From Streptomyces poriferorum (GTDB lineage Bacteria > Actinomycetota > Actinomycetes > Streptomycetales > Streptomycetaceae): 64,000 nucleotides of DNA. Of this stretch, positions 7,826 to 15,675 are shown one piece after another. The notes beneath the pieces are model-generated. The model saw nothing but the letters and a program-made list of their open reading frames with translations, ran no database searches and was not told the origin of the DNA. The stretch is from the NCBI RefSeq assembly GCF_019399235.1, contig NZ_JAELVH010000017.1, forward strand, positions 1 to 64,000. The letters run 5' to 3'. The translations under genes were made by a program, and so were the position numbers. Within the stretch, counting starts at the first letter, position 1; every line of letters starts with the position of its first letter.

Positions 7826-8831
7826 GCCTGCGCGCGATTTCCATCGCACCGTACGTAATGATCCGATCGGCGCCGGCCCGCTTGAGGACGGTGTACGCCT
7901 CGACCAGGCCGCTCACGTCGAGTGCCCCGTCCGGCTGGCGGTCCGTGAGGCGCAGGTACTCTCCCGACACGGAGAACGGAACCACGGGTACGGGGACCTT
8001 GTCCTTGAGCCGTACGAGGGTGTCGACGGTGTGCAGCGCAGGTTCCGTAAGGATCATGTCCGCGCCCTCACGAACCATCTCAAGGGCGAAGTGCACAGCC
8101 GCCTCCGGCTGCCGCGGACTGATCTGGAAAGCCCGCATCCCGGACTGAGGTGTGGCCCCCATCGTTGCCCGGTAGCCCTGGTAGAGCCCGGACTCGAAGA
8201 TGAGGTGCGGCATGATCGCCACCTCACGGTGCCCGGAACCGTCCAGAGCTTCGCGGACGGCCTGGACCGAGCCCGGAATCATCGCCGCGGGCCCAACGAT
8301 GTCGGCGCCGGCCTCGGCCTGCATCACTGCCTGTGCCGCCAAGACCTCGGTGGTCCTCACGAGGTCCATGCCGCCGTCGCGCTCGTTGGCGAGCCAGCAC
8401 TCCCCCGAGTCGGTGTGGGAGCACACGCACGTCTCGGTCATGACCGCGAGCCCAGGCGCGGACTTCTTCACGGCCGCGATCGTACGGGCCATGAGCCCCG
8501 TGGGAGAGGTGGCCTGCGAGGCGTGGCCGTCCCGGAGACGCGAACCCGCGAACACCTTGACGGACCGCATGCCCAGATCCTCGATCATCTGCGCGTCTTC
8601 GACGGCCTCTCCCACCGTGCGCGTGGGCATTGAGCTGGCTGGCCTGTCGTCGCCCTCGCGCATCAGGAAGACCATCGTGAGGTCTTGGGGGGTGAGTCCC
8701 GGCCCACCGAGATAGTTCCGGACCGATAAGCGTGGGGTGCGCAATGCTCCTCCTATGGCCTGCGGGGTGTGCGGTGAAATGGGAGGGCCAGTGGTCAGGG
8801 CCCCCACCAGGTCATGTGGTTCGAATGACAT
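7812..8831 (-). CDS. HemB-like (ALAD family) protein lacking both active-site lysines
   Basis: The 339-residue protein follows 5-aminolevulinate dehydratase throughout: SSMPTRT, ETCVCSHTDSGECW (the three zinc cysteines), GADIVGPAAMI, and VSGEYLRL near the C-terminus. The two Schiff-base lysines are missing. Where E. coli HemB has AIMSYSTKFASSFYG this protein has AIMPHLIFESGLYQG, and where HemB has GADCLMVKPA it has GADMILTEPA, so one lysine becomes a non-basic residue and the other glutamate. Porphobilinogen formation by the known mechanism is therefore unlikely. It neighbours two HemC-type genes and overlaps hemC at the 3' end. It may catalyse a different condensation, bind the substrate, or act with the HemC paralogs; none of these is proven. 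Confidence 0.8.
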   Translation of the reverse strand: MSFEPHDLVGALTTGPPISPHTPQAIGGALRTPRLSVRNYLGGPGLTPQDLTMVFLMREGDDRPASSMPTRTVGEAVEDAQMIEDLGMRSVKVFAGSRLRDGHASQATSPTGLMARTIAAVKKSAPGLAVMTETCVCSHTDSGECWLANERDGGMDLVRTTEVLAAQAVMQAEAGADIVGPAAMIPGSVQAVREALDGSGHREVAIMPHLIFESGLYQGYRATMGATPQSGMRAFQISPRQPEAAVHFALEMVREGADMILTEPALHTVDTLVRLKDKVPVPVVPFSVSGEYLRLTDRQPDGALDVSGLVEAYTVLKRAGADRIITYGAMEIARRLKGS

Positions 8832-8903
8832 CGGCGCTCTTCTGGCTTGGGCGAACCCGTCCGGCCGCGATCGTCACGCAGCAGCTGGGCGGGAGATTGA
8901 GGG

Positions 8904-9349
8904 TCAGGCCGCGTCGGCGCGGGCTTCCTGATACGCCTCGTTCATGAGGCTGTTGAAGGCCGCGTCGTGCTTGTCGCGCGCCGTGAGGCGGCGATGGTCG
9001 CGAGCCTGTTCCCAGAACTGGCGGCCTACAGGGCTCCTCATGAACTCAGCCGCCACCTGACGCATGCTGTTGGGCGGCATGAAACGCAGACGGAGCATCG
9101 TGCTCCAGAGGCTGACCCACCTGTTGGTGTGAATGAGCCGCGCACGAGTCGGGTCGTCCAGATCTTCCAGGTCGGGGTAGTTCGTGATCTGGTTGAACTC
9201 CGGGTTTGCGGCCGTGTCCCGGATCAGCTCGCCATGCATCTGCGCCAGCCGAGCTGCCGCACGTCGCGGTGGTGCCTGGCCGTGAGCACCAGGTGCGCAG
9301 CACCGACAGTCGTACCCAGGGCCAGGGCGAGGGGAATGGTGGACTTCAT
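8904..9349 (-). pseudogene. DUF6082-type membrane protein gene with a -1 frameshift
   Basis: An ATG at 9349 preceded by AGGAAG starts a peptide with an N-terminal membrane helix (IPLALALGTTVGAAHLVLTA) followed by RHHRDVRQL, as in DUF6082 proteins. That frame stops at 9224. The rest of the family (RLAQMHGELIRDTAANPEF onward, through NRWVSLWS to the end at 8904) continues in another frame. A single missing base near 9245-9252 would join them as VRQLRLAQMHGEL. It is therefore a recent pseudogene, a sequencing error, or less likely a programmed frameshift. DUF6082 genes often lie beside XRE/DUF397 and NUDIX-like genes in Streptomyces, as here; their function is unknown. Confidence 0.6.
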
Positions 9350-9487
9350 TCGTTCTTCCTTCGTGATTGGAGCGGGTGTCGGGGCCTCGGCCCGATCCGT
9401 CTGCTGCGTGGAGGAGGGGGCGATCAGAGCGGGCCGAGGGCCGACTACCGCCTCCGGGGAGAGCTGTGCTCTCACCGGGACGGAGTC

Positions 9488-9697
9488 TTAACTTCGTCGG
9501 GCAGGACGCATCACGTCGAAGGTTCTGGGGAGCTTCCAGACGCCCGGCAGGCCGTTGATCACGGCAGCCCTTCCGCCGCGCTCGGTGCGCCGGAGATCCC
9601 GGATCGTTCGCCACGCACCCTCGCAGCGGACGAGGTCGCTGGTACGAACCTGCGCAGGGGCCACGGTGACAGTCGTAAGCACATGAGTGCCGCTCAT
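9488..9697 (-). CDS. Small hypothetical protein (69 aa)
   Basis: An ATG at 9697 overlaps the stop of the preceding 29-residue frame (ATGA), so translation is probably coupled. The peptide starts MSGTHVLTTVTVAPAQV and contains LVRCEGAWRTIRDL and a small basic C-terminus. I recall similar short proteins next to NUDIX-like genes in Streptomyces, but no function is known. A longer frame reaching 10066 has no support, because its upstream part runs antisense through the neighbouring gene. Confidence 0.5.
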   Translation of the reverse strand: MSGTHVLTTVTVAPAQVRTSDLVRCEGAWRTIRDLRRTERGGRAAVINGLPGVWKLPRTFDVMRPARRS

Positions 9698-9783
9698 CGG
9701 CTTACCCAGATTCCGGCGACGAGCAGAACCGTGAGGCCCGCCAGAACGCTGAGGTGGATCCACTCGGGCGCCTGCCGGCTCAC
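9694..9783 (-). CDS. 29-residue membrane peptide
   Basis: A GTG at 9783 overlaps the stop of the NUDIX-like gene in a GTGA, and its own stop overlaps the next ATG in an ATGA. This gives a continuous coupled chain of three genes. The peptide (start MSRQAPEWIHLSVLAG) is one hydrophobic helix ending in WVSR, a likely single-span membrane peptide. It is too short for most gene finders. The support is the double translational coupling and the hydrophobic pattern; function is unknown. Confidence 0.5.
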   Translation of the reverse strand: MSRQAPEWIHLSVLAGLTVLLVAGIWVSR

Positions 9784-10310
9784 AGGGGCACCTCAGCGAC
9801 GAGGGCATGGACACGCGTGGCCAGCTCGATGTCCGCCTGAGCCAACGGCACCCACGTCTGAGGGGCGCCCGGAGCAAAGTGGCAGAGGCTGGCGTGCGTG
9901 CGAAACAGATAACGGGCCGCGACCCGCATACGCTCACCGTCTTGAGCATCTGCGCGAGCCGCGTGAAGTTGAACCGGGTCTTCGCAACCCGGCTGAGTCC
10001 ACAACTCATGAACTCCAAGGGCTCGCGCCAGCATCGAGGCCGCTTCAGCGAGGGTGTCCCACCCATCCTCGAACCGAGCCTCGGGAATCCTTACGGCGCC
10101 GTGCCCGGTCCCCAGCACCAGCACCTCTTGGCGCTCGTTGAAGACGATCGGGCTCGCCGTCACGATCGGGCACGTACCCCGGTGGTGGCAGGCCCCCGCC
10201 TTCGCGTGCTGGGAGAGCGTCTGCCACAACGGGGCGAGCGTCAAGGATTCCCCGGGGCGACGGTGCATGTAGTCGCTGACCGCGCGCGCCACGGCGGCCG
10301 TCCCGATCAC
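9780..10310 (-). CDS. NUDIX-like protein without an intact NUDIX box
   Basis: The GTG at 10310 overlaps the stop of the upstream gene (GTGA), giving 176 residues. The segment LTLAPLWQTLSQHAKAG followed by CHHRGTCPIVTASPIVFNERQEVLVL resembles the start of Streptomyces NUDIX hydrolases of regulatory cassettes, including the cysteine/histidine cluster. Where the catalytic box (GxxxxxExxxxxxxREUxEExGU) should be, the protein reads FEDGWDTLAEAASMLARALGV, which has lost the REUxEE core. It is probably not a hydrolase. It sits in a four-gene coupled run divergent from an XRE regulator. Confidence 0.55.
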   Translation of the reverse strand: MIGTAAVARAVSDYMHRRPGESLTLAPLWQTLSQHAKAGACHHRGTCPIVTASPIVFNERQEVLVLGTGHGAVRIPEARFEDGWDTLAEAASMLARALGVHELWTQPGCEDPVQLHAARADAQDGERMRVAARYLFRTHASLCHFAPGAPQTWVPLAQADIELATRVHALVAEVPL

Positions 10311-10783
10311 TGGTGCCCTCCCGCCGAACGGTTCAGCCACTGCTGAGCACGCCGCATCTCCAGGACGGTAGGAACCCGGTAGGTGCCCCTGGGCCCTCCA
10401 CTGCCTGGAGCTACCGTCGGCGCTTCCCTCGGCTCTTGACCCTCGCCGAGCCTCCGGTCGGTGTACTGGGCAACGTGCCGCCGCAGAACGCGGCCCAGCG
10501 CCCGCATGCGCGTCCACGTACGCCAGGCAACGTCATCCCCGGCGAGTACTTCCTCCAGGAGCGGGAGGATCTCCTGGCGCTGCGCGTCGGCCTCCTCCCG
10601 GTCCTCGGGAAGACCGGCCTCAAAGAAGCAGCGGATCTGCTCCACCAGAAGCACGACCTGCACTTGCATCGCGGGGAGTGTGGTGGTCCCGAGCTGGAGA
10701 CGCAGCGTCTCGTCAGCGAGGGTGATCGCGGCTGCGGGATTCAGAGCTGGCGCCTGTTGGGCTTCGTTCGGGGGGTGCGACAT
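10307..10783 (-). CDS. Hypothetical protein, possibly DUF6415-like
   Basis: The 158-residue protein begins MSHPPNEAQQAPALNPAAAI. Its middle is helical (LPAMQVQVVLLVEQIRCFF, ILPLLEEVLAGDDVAWRTW) and its tail proline- and glycine-rich. The pattern resembles the small DUF6415 proteins found beside Streptomyces regulators, but the match is weak. It is the first gene of a minus-strand chain whose downstream members overlap by four bases each. It is divergent from the XRE regulator at 10909 across about 125 bp, which probably holds both promoters. Confidence 0.45.
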   Translation of the reverse strand: MSHPPNEAQQAPALNPAAAITLADETLRLQLGTTTLPAMQVQVVLLVEQIRCFFEAGLPEDREEADAQRQEILPLLEEVLAGDDVAWRTWTRMRALGRVLRRHVAQYTDRRLGEGQEPREAPTVAPGSGGPRGTYRVPTVLEMRRAQQWLNRSAGGHQ

Positions 10784-10908
10784 AGCTGCTCCTGGCTTCT
10801 CCTGTGTCCCGGCGATCCGTTGCCTTCCTTCGGCCCTCCCAACATGCCGCCAGTAGCCCTACGATCACTAGGAGTTGAGTATCGGGCGGCGATCGGGATA
10901 TCCGGCAT

Positions 10909-11763
10909 ATGACAAAGACGAGGGATGTAGACCCAAGCCAGGGGCTGGAGCAGTACATCGGCAGGATGGTTCAGGACGCCCGCCTGAGGCGGCAGCAGGA
11001 GGCCAAGGAGAAGGGTGACTTCAACGATGCACCCTGGAGCCAGGCATTCGTCGCCAAGCGCACGTACACGTCGCAGAGCCGGATCTCCGAGGTCGAGACG
11101 GGCGAGGTCCCGCCCGACACCGACCTGGCGCAGAAGCTCGAAGGAACCCTGGGCCTCGACCCTGATTCCCTCGTCAACCTGGTTCGCATCCTGAACCAGG
11201 AGAACGTCAACGACTACGCCAGGCCCTACATCCGTCGCCTCCCCGAGGCAACGATGCTCTACGACTTCGGCCTGATAGTCCCTGGCCTTCTCCAGACACC
11301 CGGGTACGCCCGAGCCCTGGTACTGGCCGGACAAGCCGGCGATCCCCGGCGCATCCAGCACATCGTGGATCAGCGCATGGAACGCGCTCGCCGCGTGCTG
11401 AGCGGAGAGCATCAGCCGTGGCTGACGGCGATCATCTACGAGGCCGTACTTCACTGCGACATGGGGGAACCCGAGGTCGCCCGCGAGCAGCTCGAGCACC
11501 TGCTGAAGGCGCAGGAACAGCCGAACATCAGCGTTCGGGTTCTGCCGTTCACGGCCGCCATCGTCAGCGGATCGTTCACCCTCCTCACCCTCAACAGCGG
11601 CCGGCGGGCCACGTACACAGAAGGCTTCGGAACGGGTAGCTACTCTGAGGAAACAGCGACGGTCATGCAGTACCAGCGGGTCTATGATCGCCTTGCCGAG
11701 GAGGCGTTGAGCGCCCGTGACTCCACCGGCCGAATCCACGAAGTACTGAAGAGGTTCAAGTGA
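10909..11763 (+). CDS. XRE-type regulator with DUF5753 domain
   Basis: The N-terminal third is a helix-turn-helix of the XRE type: FVAKRTYTSQSRISEVETGEVPP carries the recognition region. The rest (YDFGLIVPGLLQTPGYARAL, RMERARRVL, ISVRVLPF, and the C-terminal YDRLAEEALS) is the DUF5753 sensor domain common in Streptomyces WhiJ-like regulators. It is 284 residues. Its stop overlaps the start of a DUF397 gene in a GTGA. Such pairs act as developmental or metabolic switches in which the DUF397 protein is thought to antagonise the DNA-binding partner. The divergent minus-strand cassette may be its target. Confidence 0.9.
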   Translation: MTKTRDVDPSQGLEQYIGRMVQDARLRRQQEAKEKGDFNDAPWSQAFVAKRTYTSQSRISEVETGEVPPDTDLAQKLEGTLGLDPDSLVNLVRILNQENVNDYARPYIRRLPEATMLYDFGLIVPGLLQTPGYARALVLAGQAGDPRRIQHIVDQRMERARRVLSGEHQPWLTAIIYEAVLHCDMGEPEVAREQLEHLLKAQEQPNISVRVLPFTAAIVSGSFTLLTLNSGRRATYTEGFGTGSYSEETATVMQYQRVYDRLAEEALSARDSTGRIHEVLKRFK

Positions 11764-11942
11764 GCGAGCAGCCGACCTACCGCAAGTCCTCCTACAGCGG
11801 CTCCAGCAACGACGCGTGCGTGGAGGTCGCGGACAACCTGCCTCAGGTCATGGTCCGCGACTCCAAGCACAAGGACGAGATCGGTCCGGAGCTGAACGCC
11901 TCCCGGCCGGCCTGGACGGCCTTCATCAGCTCGATGAAGTAA
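11760..11942 (+). CDS. DUF397 protein
   Basis: At 60 residues it has the DUF397 signature: RKSSYSGSSNDACVEVAD near the start, then VRDSKHKD and a C-terminal AWTAFISSMK. The GTG start overlaps the regulator's stop. DUF397 proteins pair with XRE-DUF5753 regulators and are believed to bind them as small antagonists or co-factors. The length is normal for the family. Confidence 0.92.
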   Translation: MSEQPTYRKSSYSGSSNDACVEVADNLPQVMVRDSKHKDEIGPELNASRPAWTAFISSMK

Positions 11943-12810
11943 CGCCAAGAGCGCCCCGACGGCCCCCTCTGCGCGAGCGGGCTTTCTGCCGCGCCCGACA
12001 AGCGTACGGGAGCCCCACACCATGAAGGTGTCGGTGTGTCTCCTCTAGCTCCGGAAGTGCAGTGCAAGCTCCACTCATGAGGGCAAGCGGCGCATGGAGA
12101 CGGGCTACGGGGCCGCCCACGAAGCCCCCATGGCCACACCGCCGGTGGTGCGCACCCCGCCTGCTCAGCGTTGAGCCTCTTGCAGCCTCGCTACCGCGTC
12201 CGACTAGTCGAAGGCCCCCTACGTACAGGGCTCGGCCACGTCAACGGTCAGACTGAGGAGCCCTTCTCCAGATCATCCATGCCCGTGCCTGCGCGGCCGG
12301 GCCGTTGGCAGGCGCGGCTTCCAACAGTGACCCGGCGCCGTCGCCGAGTACGCCAACTAGAGCTCGCTTTGGCCGAGACTTTGCTCCTCGACCCACGCCA
12401 GGTGAAGGCCCTCCGTGTCACTCAGTACCCCAACTTCGAAGCCCGAGTGCCCATCCAACGTCAACGCGACCGCCACCTGCGACCAGTAACACACCAACAT
12501 CCGCCCCACCCACGGATCCGAGAAGGCAGCGCCTCGGCACTTTGCCATCCAGAGCGGGCTACCTCAGAACGACTGTCCCTTCCAGCGAAGGGAGCCAGGT
12601 AAGCCGTACGGAGAACAAGCCACCCGACAAATCCCGAACCACTCCTACGTCATTTGTCTAGGTGCGCTCGCTACCCTGACGCGCCCTCCCGGTTACACCG
12701 CCGCGGTCTCGCACGCACCCCCACCAATGTCAGTGCAGCGTGGCAGGATCGACCATCAGCGTGCCCGTGCACCCTTCTTCGTACAAGGTGGCACCCCCAG
12801 GAGGAGCTTC
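11943..12810. other. 868-bp region without a supportable gene
   Basis: Several overlapping frames of 60-140 codons exist on both strands, but none has a recognisable domain or a convincing ribosome site. The sequence looks like decayed island DNA. I see no tRNA, terminator with a T-run or repeat in it. Confidence 0.5.
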
Positions 12811-13719
12811 GTGTCCAGCCCGAACACTGCACCCCAGGAGAATGGAAACCTAGGTGAGAAATTCCTCGGCTTTCTCGCAGCAATCATTATCGTCATCACC
12901 GCGATCCTCGAAGGATCGCTCATGGTCCCCCGCATTGGCAAGTTCGGAACCGGAACAATTGACGTCGTATCCCTGAACGGGCAATGCGTCTTCCTCGTCA
13001 TCGCATGGCTGGGACTACTTGCCCACGAGTTTATTTACCGCCACGAGGAATACTGGCGGAAGAAGACACGCAAATGGGCATGGGGTATTCAAATCTTCAC
13101 TCTCGCCCTGTGCGCAGGAGTAAATTGGGAGAGCGGTCCCTGGGCCCCCCTGGTTGCACTCTTTCTCGTCATTATGACCATGATCATCTGGGATGCCTAC
13201 CTGAAGGTCCTGGCCCTGCACCCTGAGGACCAACAGATCCTAGACCGGATCATCGAGCAGGATCGCCAGCACAAACGGGAGCGATGGGAGCACGAACAGC
13301 GACGCCAACGAGCAAGCCGCCTAGCAAAGGCCGCCGCTCTCTACGGCAACGACCTGCAAATCAATCCGGACGATCTGGATAACCCAATGCCATCCGACCT
13401 CTCATGGAAAATCCCAGCACGAAAGCATCCCCCACTGGTCTACTTCATTCGAAACGGAAATCGCGTCAAGATCGGCACGACTACTGGACTGCGTCGCCGA
13501 ATTAGCGACCTGGCATTGCGACAGGAAAACGTACTTCTACTCAAGCCTGGCGGCCGGAATCTAGAGAAGGAGCTGCATCAGAGATTCGCAAGACTCCGTG
13601 ATGGCAACACGGAATGGTTTCGCCTCAACGGAGAGCTACGTGAGTACGTGATGGTGCAAATTACCGAAGCATTGAAAGAAGGCGAGCGAAACTCTCTCGA
13701 TCGACTCAATGACAAATAG
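12811..13719 (+). CDS. Membrane protein with C-terminal MUG113/GIY-YIG-like domain
   Basis: The GTG at 12811 has GGAGGAG a few bases upstream and gives 302 residues. Four hydrophobic segments lie in the first 130 residues (FLAAIIIVITAIL, CVFLVIAWLGLLAHEF, IQIFTLALCAGV, PLVALFLVIMTMIIW). A charged helical stretch (QDRQHKRERWEHEQRRQRA) follows, probably a coiled coil. The C-terminus (VYFIRNGNRVKIGTT, LRRRISDL, LEKELHQRFARL, TEWFRL) matches the T5orf172/MUG113 branch of GIY-YIG nucleases. A membrane-bound nuclease-like protein in a mobile island suggests a defence or transfer role, which is inferred. Local GC content is lower than in the chromosome. Confidence 0.7.
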   Translation: MSSPNTAPQENGNLGEKFLGFLAAIIIVITAILEGSLMVPRIGKFGTGTIDVVSLNGQCVFLVIAWLGLLAHEFIYRHEEYWRKKTRKWAWGIQIFTLALCAGVNWESGPWAPLVALFLVIMTMIIWDAYLKVLALHPEDQQILDRIIEQDRQHKRERWEHEQRRQRASRLAKAAALYGNDLQINPDDLDNPMPSDLSWKIPARKHPPLVYFIRNGNRVKIGTTTGLRRRISDLALRQENVLLLKPGGRNLEKELHQRFARLRDGNTEWFRLNGELREYVMVQITEALKEGERNSLDRLNDK

Positions 13720-14018
13720 GATTCCTTGAAGTCTTCGTGAGCACACCCCCCAATGCGCGCGAGATACGCGATTGCACGGTTGGCCCTACCTCGCTAGCAC
13801 TCGGAGGTTCGCAGGGTGGACGCTGGCGCCACCCCCAAGGAATTCGCGGAGACCACGCCAGCGCCCTCCATCGTTATCTCTAGGGTGGTCCGGAGGTCCC
13901 CCTCGACGGCTGGGTGTATGCGCACCGAATGCCCCTACCTGAAACGGTCGTCAACGCCTCACCGGAAACGCTCAGGGGCCAGCAAGCGAGCTTCGACCAC
14001 TAACCATCCAGACGAATG
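13720..14018. other. Gene-free gap with a copy of the retron a2 motif
   Basis: No gene is supported here. The 12 bases TGGCCCTACCTC at 13781-13792 are identical to 4775-4786 in the retron RNA locus. Nearby, a GCGCGCGAG block lies upstream and CGCAGGG downstream, as they do at the retron. There is no matching a1 repeat. Confidence 0.5.
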
Positions 14019-14471
14019 TCAGGCCACAGCCAGACACACACTGAAGAGGCATAGCCCGTATACGGCGATGGCAAGGTGAAGAATCACCCACAGGCGATGA
14101 AGGCGAATGCGATGCAGTCGAGGAAAGCGACGATAGTGATCGTTTCTCGCACGCATCAGTCCTTCATTGGAGCCCAGCACACCCAACTCCACCAGGTCCT
14201 TAGTCAAAGCCCGCGCTTGAGAAAGGTGATAGGAGGCCCGTTCGAAGTACTTGGAGACCGCCAACGCCCCATACCCTCCGGCCATCGCCACGAAAATACA
14301 CAGGGGCATGACGTACGTCGAAAACTTCTGCTGGACAATGAGAGCGCTCAAGGCAGCCGTGATGACGAGAAGGAGATTGGTCAACGTCGAACGTTGCGTC
14401 TCACACTGTCGTAGCTGCTCCCGGTGCTCCTTCCAGTAGGCGCGTATCGCCTCTTCTGACACTTCAGCCAT
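14019..14471 (-). CDS. Small three-helix membrane protein, unknown
   Basis: Taking the ATG at 14471 gives 150 residues. A hydrophilic helix (EEAIRAYWKEHREQL) leads into two membrane helices (LLLVITAALSALIV and VMPLCIFVAMAGGYGALAV). A basic amphipathic region (FERASYHLSQARALTKDL) and a C-terminal helix (LWVILHLAIAVYGLCLFSV) follow. The layout recalls SLATT-like or RipA-like membrane effectors of defence systems, but I see no diagnostic motif. It is divergent from a DUF4062 gene, 82 bp away, which suggests joint regulation and perhaps a joint function. Confidence 0.6.
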   Translation of the reverse strand: MAEVSEEAIRAYWKEHREQLRQCETQRSTLTNLLLVITAALSALIVQQKFSTYVMPLCIFVAMAGGYGALAVSKYFERASYHLSQARALTKDLVELGVLGSNEGLMRARNDHYRRFPRLHRIRLHRLWVILHLAIAVYGLCLFSVCLAVA

Positions 14472-14553
14472 GAAATGACCCCCACATAATCCCAGACACT
14501 CGCCGGTCATCCGGTTCGCTTCCCTGAACCCCTAGCAGTGGAGACACCGTAGC

Positions 14554-15675
14554 GTGAAAATCTTCATCAGCAGCGTCCGCAAGGGACTGGAAGAGGAGCG
14601 CGACGCGCTTCCTGGCATCATTCGCGCGATAGGGCACACCCCGGTCCTGTTCGAGGACTTCTCCGCGCAGACCACACCCAGCCGACAGGCGTGTCTGGCA
14701 GCTCTCGATTCAGCGGATGTCTGCATCTTCCTGCTCGGACCGTCCTACGGACACGTATTCTCCGAGACAGGACAATCAGCAACACACGATGAGTGGGTGG
14801 TAGCCAAGACGGCAGGCAAGCCGCGCTGGGTCTATCGCAAGCTAGGGGTCACGTTCGAGGACACCCAGCAGAAATTCGCCCGAACCGTAGAGGCTTACGC
14901 CACGGGCGTGTTCCGTGACTCGTTCCACGACACCGCCGAGCTGATGACCAAAGTAGTGGGCAAGATCAAGGAACTAGAATCAGACCGGTCTCCGCTGTCC
15001 TTCGCACCCCTGCCGCAGCCCGTACCTCTGCGTTGGAGCCTCGACCAGGTCAGTGTCGCAGGCAGCGCCAACCTCCCCCTGCTGGAACTGCACGTCTTCC
15101 CGGTGGGGTTCGCCGGCTACTCGGCAAGGGCGCTGGAGGAGGTGGGCGACTCGCTGGCGGACCGCATACGTCGGAGCGGGGCAGTCAAGAACGACGTTGC
15201 CCTGATGTCATCCGGCTCCCAAGAGCATGTAAGCGTCAGCATCCCCCTCAGCAAGCCCCGTACGTGGGATTCCCCTCGGCCTGGGGAGCTGATCGAAGTT
15301 CGCTTGCACAAGTCTGGCCAAGTCTCCCTGCGGGCCACGCTCCCCCGAGACGGCCTGGGCTCCATCCTCGACCAGGACTCGCTGCCCCAGCAAGTAACCT
15401 CTCTGCTGAGGTTCAATGGCGCATTGGACCTAATCCAGCATGAACGCATCATCGTGGCGATCGGTGTGTCAGACCCTAATCTGACCCAAGTCGACAGATT
15501 TAACCCACATCAATCACGTACGCGCGCGGAACTAAGCGCCTACTCTCGTTCTTTCACGCTGCAGACCGAGCCGGATGAGTCCACCAGCTTGGCCGCGCTG
15601 GACACGGGTGCCGAGGAAGTCGCTGGCATCCTGTCGCGAGCCCTGATCAAACGGCACCCCTCACTCTCCCGATAG
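14554..15675 (+). CDS. DUF4062 protein
   Basis: The N-terminal 140 residues are a DUF4062 domain: KIFISSVRKGLEEERDAL at the start, then ADVCIFLLGPSYGH and THDEWVVAKTAGKPRWVY, a Rossmann-like fold related to TIR/SLOG sensors. The remaining 230 residues have no family I recognise; they are mixed alpha/beta with no membrane segment. DUF4062 domains often sit in multidomain signalling or immune-like proteins. The GTG start has GGAG ten bases upstream. It is divergent from a three-helix membrane protein, a sensor-plus-membrane-protein arrangement typical of defence loci. The defence role is inference from context. Confidence 0.8.
   Translation: MKIFISSVRKGLEEERDALPGIIRAIGHTPVLFEDFSAQTTPSRQACLAALDSADVCIFLLGPSYGHVFSETGQSATHDEWVVAKTAGKPRWVYRKLGVTFEDTQQKFARTVEAYATGVFRDSFHDTAELMTKVVGKIKELESDRSPLSFAPLPQPVPLRWSLDQVSVAGSANLPLLELHVFPVGFAGYSARALEEVGDSLADRIRRSGAVKNDVALMSSGSQEHVSVSIPLSKPRTWDSPRPGELIEVRLHKSGQVSLRATLPRDGLGSILDQDSLPQQVTSLLRFNGALDLIQHERIIVAIGVSDPNLTQVDRFNPHQSRTRAELSAYSRSFTLQTEPDESTSLAALDTGAEEVAGILSRALIKRHPSLSR

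Noticed and set aside
9488..10066. A 192-codon frame upstream of the 69-residue protein
   Set aside because: Its first two thirds run antisense-like through the NUDIX-like gene in another frame; only the last 69 codons have support.
12171..12661. Overlapping frames of 118-143 codons
   Set aside because: They lack a domain, a ribosome site and support from homology known to me.
13816..14079. 87-codon frame in the gap before the three-helix protein
   Set aside because: Irregular composition, no motif, and it runs over the end of the opposite gene.
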